Assembly (NCBI GenBank): GCA_030063045.1
Contig: JAQSEB010000111.1
Location: 1,054,001-1,118,000, forward strand
Source: Pratylenchus scribneri
Lineage: Eukaryota > Nematoda > Chromadorea > Rhabditida > Pratylenchidae
Direction: 5' to 3'
DNA length: 64,000 bases
The translations under genes and the position numbers were made by a program. Below, one piece after another: positions 23,540 to 35,300 of the stretch. Every line of letters begins with the position of its first letter. Position 1 is the first letter of the stretch. The notes beneath the pieces were generated by a model that was not told the DNA's origin, searched no databases, and saw nothing but the letters and a program-made list of their open reading frames with translations.

Positions 23540-25824
23540 TTTATTTTGGAAATATTTCTTCTAAAAGGTAAAATTCATTGTTGAATATAGCAAAAAATAG
23601 AATTGGAAAATGAAAGTAACAATTCTAGGAAAAATTTCCCTGCGATTGGTCGGGGTTCTCTTACACTTTTTACTTTAACCTCTAAATTAGAATAAAACTA
23701 CAAAAATATTCATGAAATATTTCTTTTCTTTGGGCAAATGAAACAAAAATTTTGGCATGATTTTTATGATTCCCACACTCCAAATAATATTTCCGACTTG
23801 ACAAACTCCGATAAAATACAAAAAAGAAGGAACGTAAGCATTTCATTGTCCAGTCAGAGCCCATTTTAAATCTAATTTAAGATTTGGGTTTCATTTGACC
23901 TTTTAAATTAAAAATTTATTTATTTTAATAATCTTTTTCACTATTATAGGCTATAATTTAGGGAGGATTATTGATGGATATTATTTAATTGAAGAGAAAA
24001 TTAATTATATTTAATTAAAATGCGCTAATTTTACCTTTAAATTGTCCACTAAAATGCACTTTTTTAATATTAAGTGTTCATTTTATATTCCAAAAATGGG
24101 CGGGAGGAGGACTTGAATTGGATCTTTGGCGTGGCACAAATTCAGATTCAGGGGAAATAAAAATGAAATTTGCCCGGAATTTACATAATTCTCAATTTTA
24201 TATTCATAATTTAATCAGTGGAAAAATTAAATTAAAATATGGCTTTTTTGTATAATTAAGTTATAAGGGGATTGAGGATTGAATAAACAGAAATATTCAC
24301 AATGAAATACACTTTTTTTATGTATTTCCATATTTTAAATATTAGAGGTTCATTTGGATTAATTAAAATTAAAATCTATTTTAGAATATTTTTGTATTAA
24401 AATTATTAAAATAATTTTCGAATAATTTGTTGCTTTTTTTTGTAATTGCGTGTCCAACCAAAATAAGCAATTTTCTTATAAATGAAGTTTTTTACTGTAT
24501 TGAAAATTTTATTTGGAATTGTGTGCGATGCAAGATAAATGCAGACAAAAAAGATTAGTTGGTACACTCATTTTTAGATATGAGATTAAAAATTGTTTAA
24601 AATAAGAAATTGTAATATGGGGAAGGGAAAGGGAGAGCAATTAATTCGAAAGGAAAATTAATTTTAATATTACCAAAAAAATTTTTAAAAAATAAAATTC
24701 GATTCATCAAATAATTTACCATAAAATCATTAAATTTTTTCCTCTAAAAATTAATATTTTGCGAAAACATAAAATATGGATATTAGACTTATAATTGAAT
24801 ATTAGACTTAAATTGTGTTTTATGCCAAAAAAAATTTTTAATATGAAAGTTTGTTTAAATAAATTCACTAATTTTATGGATAATATCATCCAAATAAATA
24901 GCAATAAACAATAATATAATTAATTATTGTTTTTATCCGAAAAAGCAAAATTAATTTGCTGGTAAATTAAATATGAAAGATTAAAGATTTTATTTCAAAG
25001 AGATAATAATTATAGTTGACATAAAAATAACAAAAAATAAGGAACAAAAATTAAAATAAAATGGGTGCGCCCAGTCCAAAAATATCCTAATAATTTGCTG
25101 TAAATTTAATTTCCTTTTTAGCAATTTTAGTTTAAGCTATTTGGCATACTTAATTAATTTTTCCGATCAAAGTATATGCTATTAATATAAAATAAATATA
25201 CAATTTTTTTTGAAAAATTTTTCCAATTACATATTAATATTAAATTTAAATATAATTTTTTTAATTTTGCATATTTTATTTTTATTTCTTATTTTTAAAT
25301 TATAAATATACTTAAGATGAAGTTGATATTTTGCTATATTGGAAGTGGGAAACATATTTTTGTTACGACATTTCTTTGGGAATTGAATTAATTTATTATT
25401 CAACTTCCTCCGAATAATAATTGATGACGCTCAAATGGGTCAGAAAATAATGAAAAACAATAAATTATAAATACATACTTCTTTTTTAACAATTTAGGGA
25501 ATAAAAATTGCTCCTATAAATTAATATATGATATGATCCATTTCATCAAAATTTGAATATTCAGTAGGAAGGAGTAGGCAATCAACTAGCATAAGGCCAG
25601 ATTAGATTTTTTAATTAGGTAGATTTCTTATTGGATTAAAATAAAATTTTTGAAAAAATAAATTTTAAGAAGGCCAATTTCAATAAAAAAAATAATGCCA
25701 TGAATATATTTATCTTCTTTTAAAAATAGCGAATTAACATCAGAGTATATTTCCCAAAAATGTAAAAGAGGTGTAATTTTTCATCCATTCAATATTATCT
25801 CTTTTTTGTTCCTTTTTGAACTTA
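23540..25824. other. Long AT-rich intergenic region
   Basis: About 2.3 kb between the start of the srsx-like gene and the 3' end of the phosphatase gene. It is very AT-rich, with short words such as ATTAGACTTA repeated near 24780-24810. No exon chain is found on either strand. Confidence 0.5.
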
Positions 25825-28800
25825 TCAAAATGCGGTTCGCAAATTAAGATGTTTCGTTTCGGTTGTGTAAACCAGACGGAAATTTTTATATTCACCAGAT
25901 TCTTTTCCATCCGGCTGAATTTCCTTCATTTTATATTCCGAATAATATTTGCTGCTGGGCTCTTCCGTATTTTCAAATTCCACAAATTTACTGATGGAAG
26001 TCTTTAAAAGATTAATTTTAATTTATATATAATAATTTAAATGTTTTATTGCCTGTGCCACACATGACCATTGTCCGCTGATTATTTGATGGATTGCGCC
26101 AATTGGAGCTCCGTGCGAAACCACAACAATATTTTCTATAATATTTTTAAAATAATTCATTCATTCAAATTTCTATTTAAATTTAATCTCCAAAATTTAA
26201 TAAAATTTCAAATATTTACCAGCCAATTTTTCGCCTTCAGTTAGCCATGAATTCGAATGTGCGATGTTTTTAGCTTCAATTTTCCTCTCTTCACTTACTT
26301 TCACATTTTTTAACACATAATTCAATGTATTCTTGATGCGATCGATGCAATCATTTTCATCCTTTTCTTTTCCTTCCTAATTTAAATATTAAATTTATAT
26401 AAATAAACATAATTAATTTATTTTTTTTTTACTTAAAATAATTTTTCAAAATATATTTTTAGATTTCCGTGGAGGAGAATCTAAATTAATTTGTATAATA
26501 AATTTGATTTCCAATAAAAGATTTGGCCTTTTCATTCCATTTACCGTTTCCGATGGTAGAATAAGTTGGTCGGACTTTTTACCATGTTCCAATTTTGTAT
26601 ACAGGGAAGAATAATTGCAATCAATTTTGGAAGAATAATTATTCTTTAATTCCTCACAATTTTGATAGGATGGCGGAATTCGGCAACCGTCCAAACGCTG
26701 GAATTATTTTTTAAATTGTTTAAAGATTTAATTTTAGTATTATTAATAATTGAACAAAAATTAGTGAATATTTAGAATAAATTTAAAAAATATTTTTCAA
26801 AAAAAAAAATTATAAAATTAAAAAACCTCGAGAAATCCTGGCTCCAAATTAATGCTTAAATTTTTGTGCATATTTTCTTCGCCCGGTATTCCAAAAATGC
26901 CCTTTGAAGTTTGGACTGTGCGTTGCAATGGAGAAGAAAATAAAAGATGAATTGGAATTTGGGAGAAACTAAAAATAAATAATCGAATAATTTATAATTA
27001 GGGAAATATTTTGTTTAAGAAATAAATTGGAAAATAAAGAAAAAGGAGGCATTAAAATTTAAAAGATAATTAATAAAGTTTTTTTTGGAAAAGCCATTAT
27101 TTCTTTGAAGAGGGGAAACGAAAATCTGTCAGCTTCCAAAATGACTTTGACTAAAATTTGTCATTGATTGTGAATTAACTATTATAAATTACTGTCAATG
27201 TCAATGCTAACAATTTTTCCTACCATATTCCCCATTTTTTTTGCCCAAATGACCCACTTCCATATGAATCTTATTTTGCCTCAAGCCTCTTTTTAAACCC
27301 ACTCTTTTAATCACAAAATGTTTACCGTATTTCTTCTATTAGAAGCCCATGGGCTAATAAATTTCGGAGGTTCTAGAGGGTGGGCTTCAAATAGAGGGAA
27401 TACGGTACTTTTTGATCAATTTTCGCCGACCCCATTTTGCGCAAAACAGATAAGTCCAGCCCAACTAATTCCAATCCTCTTCGTTTCTCCACCGGGGGCT
27501 TATTAGATTTCCGGTGAAAGCCCGGAGCGAGAGCCTAGGCCCAGCTCTTGCCCCAAACAATTTTAGCCTTAGATTTGGAGTTAGAACTATTAATTACATT
27601 CATTTTGTTCAATTTTAAAATATATTTGCAAATTTCTTACACTTTATGCAATGTTTCTGCTTGTTTAAATCCATGGGGCGAAAGTGGATTATTGTCCCAC
27701 CAAAATTTTTGCCCATTATATTCCTTTTCCTTTACGTCATTTCTATTTCCTTTGTAATTTTCTGGATCAACATTATCCAGCCGCTGGGCATGTCGAACCA
27801 CCCAAAGAATTCGCTTCACTTTTGGTGTGTCTTTAAATTAATAGATAAAATTTAAAATATAAAGAAATAAAAAATCATTCCTTTTAGTAATTAATTTCAT
27901 TTCAAATGTGTCCTTTTTTCCATTTATTTCATTAAAATTTACCTTTCCCTTTAATAAACCAGAAATCTTTGAAGTTAGCGGGCATTTCCTTTTCTAATAT
28001 AATTTTGCTCAGTTCCGTTTTTAAACCCATCAGTGCACCAATCTCATATTTTTCGTAGGTAAAATCCTTGTTACTCTCTTCTTCAGATTTTTTTGACAAA
28101 ATCCAAAATATATTTTCCACTGAATCATTGATATGCATTTCAATGTCCTTATATCGTTGCTTATCAAGTTTTTCATTTTCATGCTTAAATTTTAAATAAA
28201 TAAATTTATATTATTATAAATAAAAGGGATTATGTTTTTATCTTTTAATTGGTTATTCCCCAGACAAATTGGAACTCAAAATTCCAAAATGATTAAAAAT
28301 GACCCAATATAAATAGGTCACAGATAATATTGGAAATTGGCTAATTCGGAAATTAGCTAGGCGCTGGACCAGCTGATTTTAGTAAAATTCAGCTTCAAGT
28401 TTTCATACAGATTCTAGAATAGGCTCATTCGACTTGGCATAGTCGATTTAATATATCAAATTTCAATTACAGACTGGTATGAGCCATGAGCCTGTTTATT
28501 AACATTTTCTTGTTTTAGATTCCTACTCTGTCTCAGACGCCCTAAATTATGTAGCTCTAACTTCTAACCCACCCAATTCTAACCTAAAATCTCTAAATCG
28601 GTCTGAAATTGAAATTTCATGCAGTAAATCGACCTTGACTATTCGAATAAGTATATTCTCGAGTCTGTACTATACCTAGAAACCGAGACTTTATATTGGC
28701 TAGCCCATGGCACCTAGCTAATTTCTGGAATTAGCTAATTATTTTCACCCACAATTTTCACAATTTCCATAAATCCTTTTTGCATTAATTTGTTCGCAAT

Positions 28801-30192
28801 CAAATAGTGCAAATGTTTGACCGCAAGGCCTAAACCCACAACGCCCATTCTCCATCGTTCCAATTTTTTATTCCTCTCAATCATATCTTCAATTTTAAAA
28901 TGATCACGGTGAAGTTTTTGCAATGAATCTTTCTGTCCTTTTATCCATTCATTTTTTCCAATATATTTGGTGTATAAATCTGTGATTATTTTAATTGATG
29001 AAATTCCCTAAATTTTTCATAATTATTTTGGAAATTTTCCATTTTCAACCTTTTTTTCTTCAATACATTTCATAAAGAATTCCTCAATTTTAAAATAAGG
29101 TTCCATTAAATAAAATCCAAAAGTTCCTGAAAAAAAATTGGAAAATATTAAGAATATGGGAACAAAAAATTTTCATACAAAACATATTCAAAATGTTCTA
29201 TCGAGCGATAAAATGAGAATCTTAATCAAAATTAAGGCGCGGAAAAACATTTTTAGTCGAAAAAAATGTATTCGAAATTTCCGAAAAGTGAAGGGTCCCC
29301 CCTATGGGTCGAAAATTGTCAAAAAAATTTTTTTGGTCATCTTATACCTCAAACGACTCGTCTCGACTCGATGAGTAAAACACGAATCTGCAATCAGTTT
29401 CGCATAAAACACAAAAGTAAAAAAGTTATGAGCCAAAGAAATTCAAAAAACGTTGCGCAAAGGAAATACGGATTGGAACTGCTCCGGTGGGCATTTCAGA
29501 GTGGACTCCTCCGTGTGCTCCGCCTCCGCGCGACCAGACGAGCTTGTGGCTCGCTTCGCTCGCCACAAGCTCGTCCAGTTCCCGCGCTTCGGCTACGCAC
29601 ACTCCAGAGTCCACTCTTACATTCCTCCGCAGTTCCAACTCATTCCAGCGAGATTAAAATGATCATAACTTTCGTAATTTTGAATTTTATGCGAAATCAA
29701 TCACAGATTCGGACTCTTCTCATCGAGGCGCGTTGATTGAGCTATAATTTGTCCAGAAAAAATTTCAAAAAATTTTTCGACCCATAGGGTGGACCCTTCA
29801 CTTTTTATGGTTTTTGAAAAATTGATAAAATTGTGTGAAACCTGCTTTCCGCGCCCTAAAATAGTTAAAAACAATGATATAAAATACAAACAAACAATTT
29901 GAAAATCATTTTATAAGAAAATTTTTTGTTCCCATATTCTTAATATTTACCAAAAAATTAAAATATAAAATAAAATAAAATAAATTTATTTTATTACCAT
30001 GTTCCTTCGGGAGTGGAATTCCTTGTCGAATAAATTTTTCATGACAATTTATCAAAACCGCAATTGCATCCAACGAAATGGTGTGAATGGGCACCACTAA
30101 AAAATGATTCTTTATTTATTGTAATTTTGAATTGTATTAATTACCTCTATTTTTCTTTTTTCTACCATGCTTCCCACCAGCGGAATTCACAA
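25825..30192 (-). CDS. Histidine phosphatase (phosphoglycerate-mutase-like) with helical N-terminal region
   Basis: Exons (first one missing): 30192-30145, 30096-29998, 29126-29050, 29007-about 28756, 28183-27943, 27830-27641, 26968-26827, 26697-26545, 26376-26220, 26135-26053, 26001-25825. The C-terminal half is a branch-2-like histidine phosphatase: the catalytic motif VVRHAQRLDNVD, SSPLQRTVQT with the second Arg, LEPGFLE, and VVSHGAP with the second His. All core residues are present. The family ranges from phosphoglycerate mutase to UBASH3/ecdysteroid-phosphate phosphatases, and the RHA-x-R-x-D start resembles the latter. About 240 residues precede the domain; they are mostly helical and match nothing I recognise. 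The final intron starts with GC (GCAATA). The end of the 28.8-kb exon is uncertain (GTGGGT or GTGAAA donor, both phase 0). The start codon was not found, and two genes could have been joined. Confidence 0.75.
27322..27408. mobile_element. Shortest MITE family A copy (87 bp), in phosphatase intron
   Basis: TACCGTATTTCTTCTATTAG at the left and AAATAGAGGGAATACGGTA at the right, with GAAGCCCA/TGGGCTTC inside the arms. TA at both tips suggests a TA target duplication. Confidence 0.8.
27430..27590. mobile_element. MITE family B fragment
   Basis: Matches the GC-rich third of the family: CACCGGGGGCTTATTAGA, GAGCGAGAGCCTAGGCCC, CCCAAACAATTTTAGCCTTA. It adjoins the family A copy in the same intron. 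Confidence 0.65.
28330..28742. repeat. Foldback element with arms of about 140 bp, in phosphatase intron
   Basis: Left arm (GGAAATTAGCTAGGCGCTGG ... GGCATAGTCGATTTAAT) and right arm (AAATCGACCTTGACTATTCG ... CACCTAGCTAATTTC) are inverted copies of each other. Confidence 0.75.
29149..29942. mobile_element. Element with AT-rich inverted ends and GC-rich hairpin core
   Basis: Tips TTAAGAATATGGGAACAAAA and TTTTGTTCCCATATTCTTAA are exact inverted copies. Inside are GTGAAGGGTCC..CCTATGGGTCG and its inverted partner, and a GC-rich core at about 29460-29660 that contains GAGCTTGTGG / CCACAAGCTC flanking CTCGCTTCGCTCG. The core matches, in inverse orientation, the core of the element at 49079-49740, although the outer arms differ. 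It fills the 871-bp second intron of the phosphatase gene. Confidence 0.8.
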
Positions 30193-32109
30193 CTTAAATT
30201 TAATTTTTAAAGTCGATGAATGTTTTTTTATCAAATATTTTAATAGGGGAAGGCAACAATTTTGAATTGATAATATTATTTTTGGTAATTTTTAAATTTG
30301 ATTAAACCAGGTGTTTAAAAATATAATATGCCTAAAATAGAGTGATACGGGAAATTGTCCCATTTTTACTATTCCCTCCTTTGAAGAATTAATCCTGCTT
30401 TTATTAGGAATATATTCGTATTCTTCCTTAAATTAATTTAAAATTAAAATAATACATTGGATTAGGCATATAGCCTGGAAGAGAAGCAAAATTGTAGTAA
30501 ATTTCATATTTAAAATTATGGAAAAAATTCAATGGAATTTTTGGTTGGTTTTGATTTGAAGGCTTGAATAAATGATTAGAATGGATGGAATTGGGAAATA
30601 GGAACGGGGAATGGAATGAATGGGGCCGTGGAGGATATTGGGCCATTTAATATAGGCAAAATTTGACGTAAGCAATGATGGCTGAGAATGGGTAATCAAG
30701 GGATGGGAAATTAGGAGAGAGAAAGGAGGATAAGCATTTCAGATCATTTTTGCACTTTGGCCAGAGGCAGCAGCACGCGCGACTGCAAGCAGCAAATCGA
30801 AATCGGGAAAGGGGATCAAGTGTTGATGAAAATTGGGAAAGGATAGGCAGGCCATGCCGCCGATCAAGACCATGCGCTGCGCCTCCCACTCCTTTCCTCC
30901 CACCTCTCAAAAGGTCGATCACTCGAAATCGAAACTGTTTGGGAGAATGGAGGGGAAACTGCCCTGGCACAGTCAGGCACCGGGCTTGCAGCTGCAAATT
31001 TTCTTGGCTATTCAGCGTGGCCCTAAAATGGAGATGGAAAATGAAAGAGAGGGAAAGGAAAAATTGGGTGGCCAACAATTCATGGCCATAACGAGGAGAT
31101 GAGAGGGATGAAAGGGAGGGATACGAATTTGAGTTTGGAAGGCAGAGCATTTGGGAAAGGGATGAGAATTAGAAGGGCCAATCGATGGCATCGGCATTCG
31201 GCACCGGATAAAGTGCGGAATACAAATAATGATGGTTGGTGTCAATCAACACCGTTTCCCGAGGAGTATGGGGATGGAGACTCAGAATTAATGAACCAAA
31301 CCAATCACTATCGATGCGGCAGCACTTCACGCTGTGATTTGCTCAGGGATACCGTTCATAAAATATTTAGAAACTTTTCGAAATTTGATGTCAATTTCCC
31401 AATTTTTTAGTCGGAGGATGGATTAAAATCGCTAATAAAATTAATTTCGGAAATGTGATAAAAAAATCGACGATAAATTCATTTTTGCTGAACATTCGCC
31501 GTTATTTTCTGCATAGATAGGGGGAATGAGGCTATTCAAATTCAGAATTTTAATTATCCAAATTATCGGAATATGGCCAAATTCCTTTGAGCATCAACTA
31601 AATTGACACGAATTATAAGCCATTGGAAGAGAGGAGAAATGAGGGAATTTTTGGGCCAAAGAAAGATTATGTGGCCATTAAAAATAGTGAGGAATAGATG
31701 GAAGAAAGCTATGGAGAAGGTATGAATGGAGAAGTGGCCAAGTCAGAGATAAAGCTGGCTGCTGGGCGAGGATTGCCGATGGAAAAAATCAAAAGCGCAA
31801 TGCTCTGGGGAAAAAGAGGAAATGGGATGCCGATCGAATGGAATTGAGGATGTGGGAAGACTTCCGATAATAATGAATTATTTTACAATATAACTGAAAT
31901 ATTGAATATTTTCTAGATAGCAATTTTATTCATGGGAAAATATTGAAATTATTCTACAAGCGAAAAGTCAGAAGCAACTACAAAAAGTGGCACAATTAAA
32001 TTTACAAATATAAAAGTGGAAAGTAAGGGGGGAATTGAGCGAGCACATATGGGCATCAAGCATTCAATTTCCCTCCATTTCGTTCATCCTTTCCCTCTCC
32101 ATTCATTCA
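30193..32109. other. Unassigned 1.9-kb region, GC-richer than its surroundings
   Basis: From about 30730 to 31880 the base composition is clearly less AT-rich and both strands hold overlapping ORFs of 70-170 codons, but none shows a recognisable domain or a clean exon chain. A 72-codon minus-strand ORF (30428-30646, MAQYPPRPHSFHS...) could be the missing first exon of the phosphatase gene or a separate small gene. I could not link it by phase. No RNA gene is recognised. Confidence 0.4.
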
Positions 32110-33814
32110 TTAATTGCCGCATCCGCACAAATAGCGGAATGTGCCGAACAAAACGGCACCAGTGGCTTCCACAATCAGCACACCGGCAAGCTCAACGGCC
32201 AACAAAATTTCCTTGAGCGATTTCAATGCCGCATTTTGACTGCCCACAAAACCCTTGATTTGGGTTTTTACGCATTCCAATTTGGCCAAATAATCGCCGG
32301 GGTACAAATTTCGGATGCAGTTGGTGATGGCATTTTTGTAGCTGTTCACATAGAGTCTCATTGTATTATTCAAACTGTAGTAGAAGCCATTGAAGCCTTC
32401 CTCACAATCCGAAATGTTGTAAACCGGTTCATATACGACAGTTTCCCACAATTGTTGGGATGGTGGTCCGGCGGTGGCATTCACATTATTGGTGAGACTC
32501 TTTGAAGGGAAATTTGGATTTATATTGATTACTTTTAGTTTTATTGATTGATTTTTAGTTTTATTGATTGATTTTGATTTTATTGATTGAATTTTTGAGT
32601 TTAATTTACGTAAATGCAGCCAGTATGAACATCGGCAAAATCCCATTCCTCCGTGATTTCAGCGGCATAAACAGAGGTACGGCATGCTTCTGATTTGGTT
32701 GAGAGTTGTGAAATAATGAATTTGAGGCGCAAAACAATGTCGGTGACTTGGTCAAAATAGGCTTTCAATTCACTCAAATATGCTTTTGCCTCAAGCAAAG
32801 TGGCTGGGGAAGTGGAATTGACGGTGGAATTGGAATTCAAATATGCTTCCAATTTTTGGATGAGAACACATTGCGATGAAGGTCCATTGACGATGGCGAA
32901 GCCAAGGGAGGAAATCAATTCATACTGAAAAGAAATTGGTTGGAATATTCGGTGGAATGCCATCAAAAACAAACCATGGTGGCCATTCCCAAAAATTGAT
33001 CGAATTTGCCAAATCCTTTGATTTCCACATTTCGGACGCATTGTTCCAATGAAGGATTGAAGAAGAACAAATTCTTCTCTGTTATTTGTTTGCAATTTCC
33101 CAATTTTCGGCCCGGATTGTCTTTGAAGCTCATAATTAGCTTTTTGAACATTTTGTCAATTCGATTGCAATGCAAATTGATTTTTGCCGAACTTCCTGGC
33201 CCACATTTGTCATTGGCCGTTTCATTCCTCAATGCAATGGTCAAATTGTTTGCGCCGCTGGCATCCTTTACGGCCATCAATGAGCCCATTTTGGCGGAAT
33301 CAAATTGAACACCGGTGGCAATGAATTGGAAAAGGCGAAATTTGTTGGCCACTTTTTTGCATTTCAACAATGCTTTAATCTCTTTGTTGGCTTTGAAGAA
33401 ATTTCTCAACAAATTGCCAATTTTGGACACTTTCTCATAGATTGTGAGGGTCAAATCCACCAACACAGCGCGAATATCATTCAGACAACCGTCGAAGATG
33501 ATTTGTTGGGAAACACTCAAATACATATATTTCATGTTTTTCAGCTCAGCGATGAATTCACAGGGGCACGGTTCATTTGAGGCCGGAGCGACTGTTTCCC
33601 CACCGCCGCTGACTGCCGTGGTCGATGATGAATTGTCGGTTGAGGTGGATGGACTGGTGGCTTCGGTTGAAGTGGTTGAAGTGGAATATTGGCATTGGAC
33701 GGATTCCGTTGCCTGATAATCTTTGGTTGGTTTATCAGCTTCGTCACTTCCAAGGGAATAGCCGGCCAAAGCCACAATTAAAATGATTGGAACCAATGCT
33801 GATTGGATGCGCAT
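32110..33814 (-). CDS. Secreted Cys-containing protein, 514 aa, unknown family
   Basis: Three exons in phase 0: 33814-32975, 32924-32610, 32499-32110. The start Met 33814 gives a good signal peptide (ALVPIILIVALAGYSLG). Residues about 45-90 are Thr/Ser-rich and probably O-glycosylated (STSTTSTEATSPSTSTDN). The rest is mainly helical, with about 20 scattered Cys and several N-x-S/T sequons. It looks like two related helical halves separated near residue 280, but the similarity is weak. The C-terminus ends in GTFRYLCGCGN. There is no membrane segment after the signal. Function unknown; secretion is the only inference. Confidence 0.8.
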
Positions 33815-34652
33815 TTTGATGTTGGTTTTTGAGTGTTTTTTGAATGAGAAGGATTGGTGGTGCTTTTGGGGGATGCGCTTCAACAACGAGGAAGAAGTGA
33901 TGATGAGAATGCGTTTTGGGACTGCTTAAATAGGCCCATGGGCTATTGGGCCATTTCACCATTCTAAGGATTTGCATCACTAAAACATTTGGGTGAATGA
34001 CGGAGAGAATATTGAGAATATTGAATGAATGGAGGACGGAATTGTGGATTTGAATTGCAGACAAACAATTATTTTGGTTGATTTATCCAACATTTAATCA
34101 TTTTTTCGAATAAAATGCACTTTTTGTTTTGCCGATTTGTCTCTTCAAAATTTACATTTTATGAAAACATATTATTCGAATGAAGTTAATATGATTTCCC
34201 AATCAACAAAATAGGAAAGGGCAATGCCAATCAATAGAGAAAAATTTAATTTATGAAATTAAAACAAACACTAATAAATATATTTATAAATTAAAAAGTT
34301 TAAAATTGAGAATAATTATTTGGACAGAGTTACTGATTTGAATGGGATTGGATAATTGATGAACTCACTAATTGATCGGAACTTGGTAATACAGATAAAT
34401 TTAAAATAATTATTTTTTAGTAAAAATGCATTTATTTATTCGTTAAAAAATACAAAATTGATTTATGAAATTTATTTTAAAAAATGCGATAAACATTATA
34501 TAGGTAATTCAATGTTTATTGTTTGATTTACACATTCATCATTAATGTCCATTTTTTTTATTTATTTCAGTGCTATCATTCATTGCTTTTTGTTTCCATT
34601 GGCTAAAAATTTTTAAACAATTTTTAAATTAATATTCTACATTTCTTTCACC
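33815..34652. other. AT-rich spacer
   Basis: Holds the promoter of the 514-aa gene and, near 34555-34566, an AATAAA-type signal on the minus strand for the small gene upstream of it. No other gene is seen. Confidence 0.5.
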
Positions 34653-34871
34653 TTAAATTGTATGGTAAGCATATGTCCGCGCATATTTCCACGTGTAAAA
34701 TGGCGTTTCTGGCACTGCCTCTTGCCGATGGCGTTGCTTATTTAGGGGATGTGGACGAGAATACCAGGCATAGTCTTGTCCAGGTTTAAGGGCATATAAA
34801 ATGCTATAAATGCATGGATCCGGATTGAATCGGGTGGAATAATTGTAGATGGGCCAATGCTTCAATTCCAT
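34653..34871 (-). CDS. Small protein, 72 aa, unknown
   Basis: A single-exon ORF from ATG 34871 to TAA 34653. The sequence is rich in Tyr, Pro, His and basic residues (PGQDYAWYSRPHPLNKQRHR). It has no signal peptide and no hydrophobic helix. A CTCTTCAG acceptor-like site about 25 bases upstream of the ATG could serve trans-splicing or a 5' UTR intron. The coding-like composition and a downstream AATAAA support a real gene. I do not recognise the family. Confidence 0.5.
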   Translation of the reverse strand: MELKHWPIYNYSTRFNPDPCIYSILYALKPGQDYAWYSRPHPLNKQRHRQEAVPETPFYTWKYARTYAYHTI

Positions 34872-35300
34872 TTTGGATCTATGAAGACTTATCTGAAGAG
34901 AATATTAAAATTGGTTTATTTCAGTGAATTTATAGAAAATTTTAATTAATTTTTAATGATATATTTTAAATAAATATATCAGGTGAAATTATTTTGAATA
35001 ATAGATGAAAAATAATTTTTAAAAATTGAACTTGAAGTTAAGGTGAATGAAAATGTTCTAAAGAAAGGCTGTTAGCATGTCAAATAGGTTCAAATTATAT
35101 TGGACAAAAATTGATTGGCCAAAAAATTAAACAACTGTTCATTTCTCGACATTCAATTTTATATTTAGAAGAAAAATGTTGTTTTATCAAAAATTTTAAT
35201 CTCAAAAGACCAAAAAGAATTTATAATAAAAATTGTATGCATTTTTCATTTTCTAATAAATTCTAAAAATCACAAAATCATTTTATAAATTTTCATTTAA
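34872..35300. other. AT-rich spacer
   Basis: No gene is seen. Confidence 0.5.

Noticed and set aside
29266..29736. 156-codon ORF rich in Arg/Ala/Leu
   Set aside because: It lies across the GC-rich hairpin core of the element at 29149-29942; its composition is explained by the repeat.
30750..31410. ORFs of 80-113 codons on the plus strand
   Set aside because: Several overlapping frames are equally open on both strands, no domain is visible and they do not splice to anything, so none was called a gene.
33006..33716. Plus-strand ORFs of about 90-100 codons
   Set aside because: Antisense shadows of the first exon of the 514-aa secreted protein gene.
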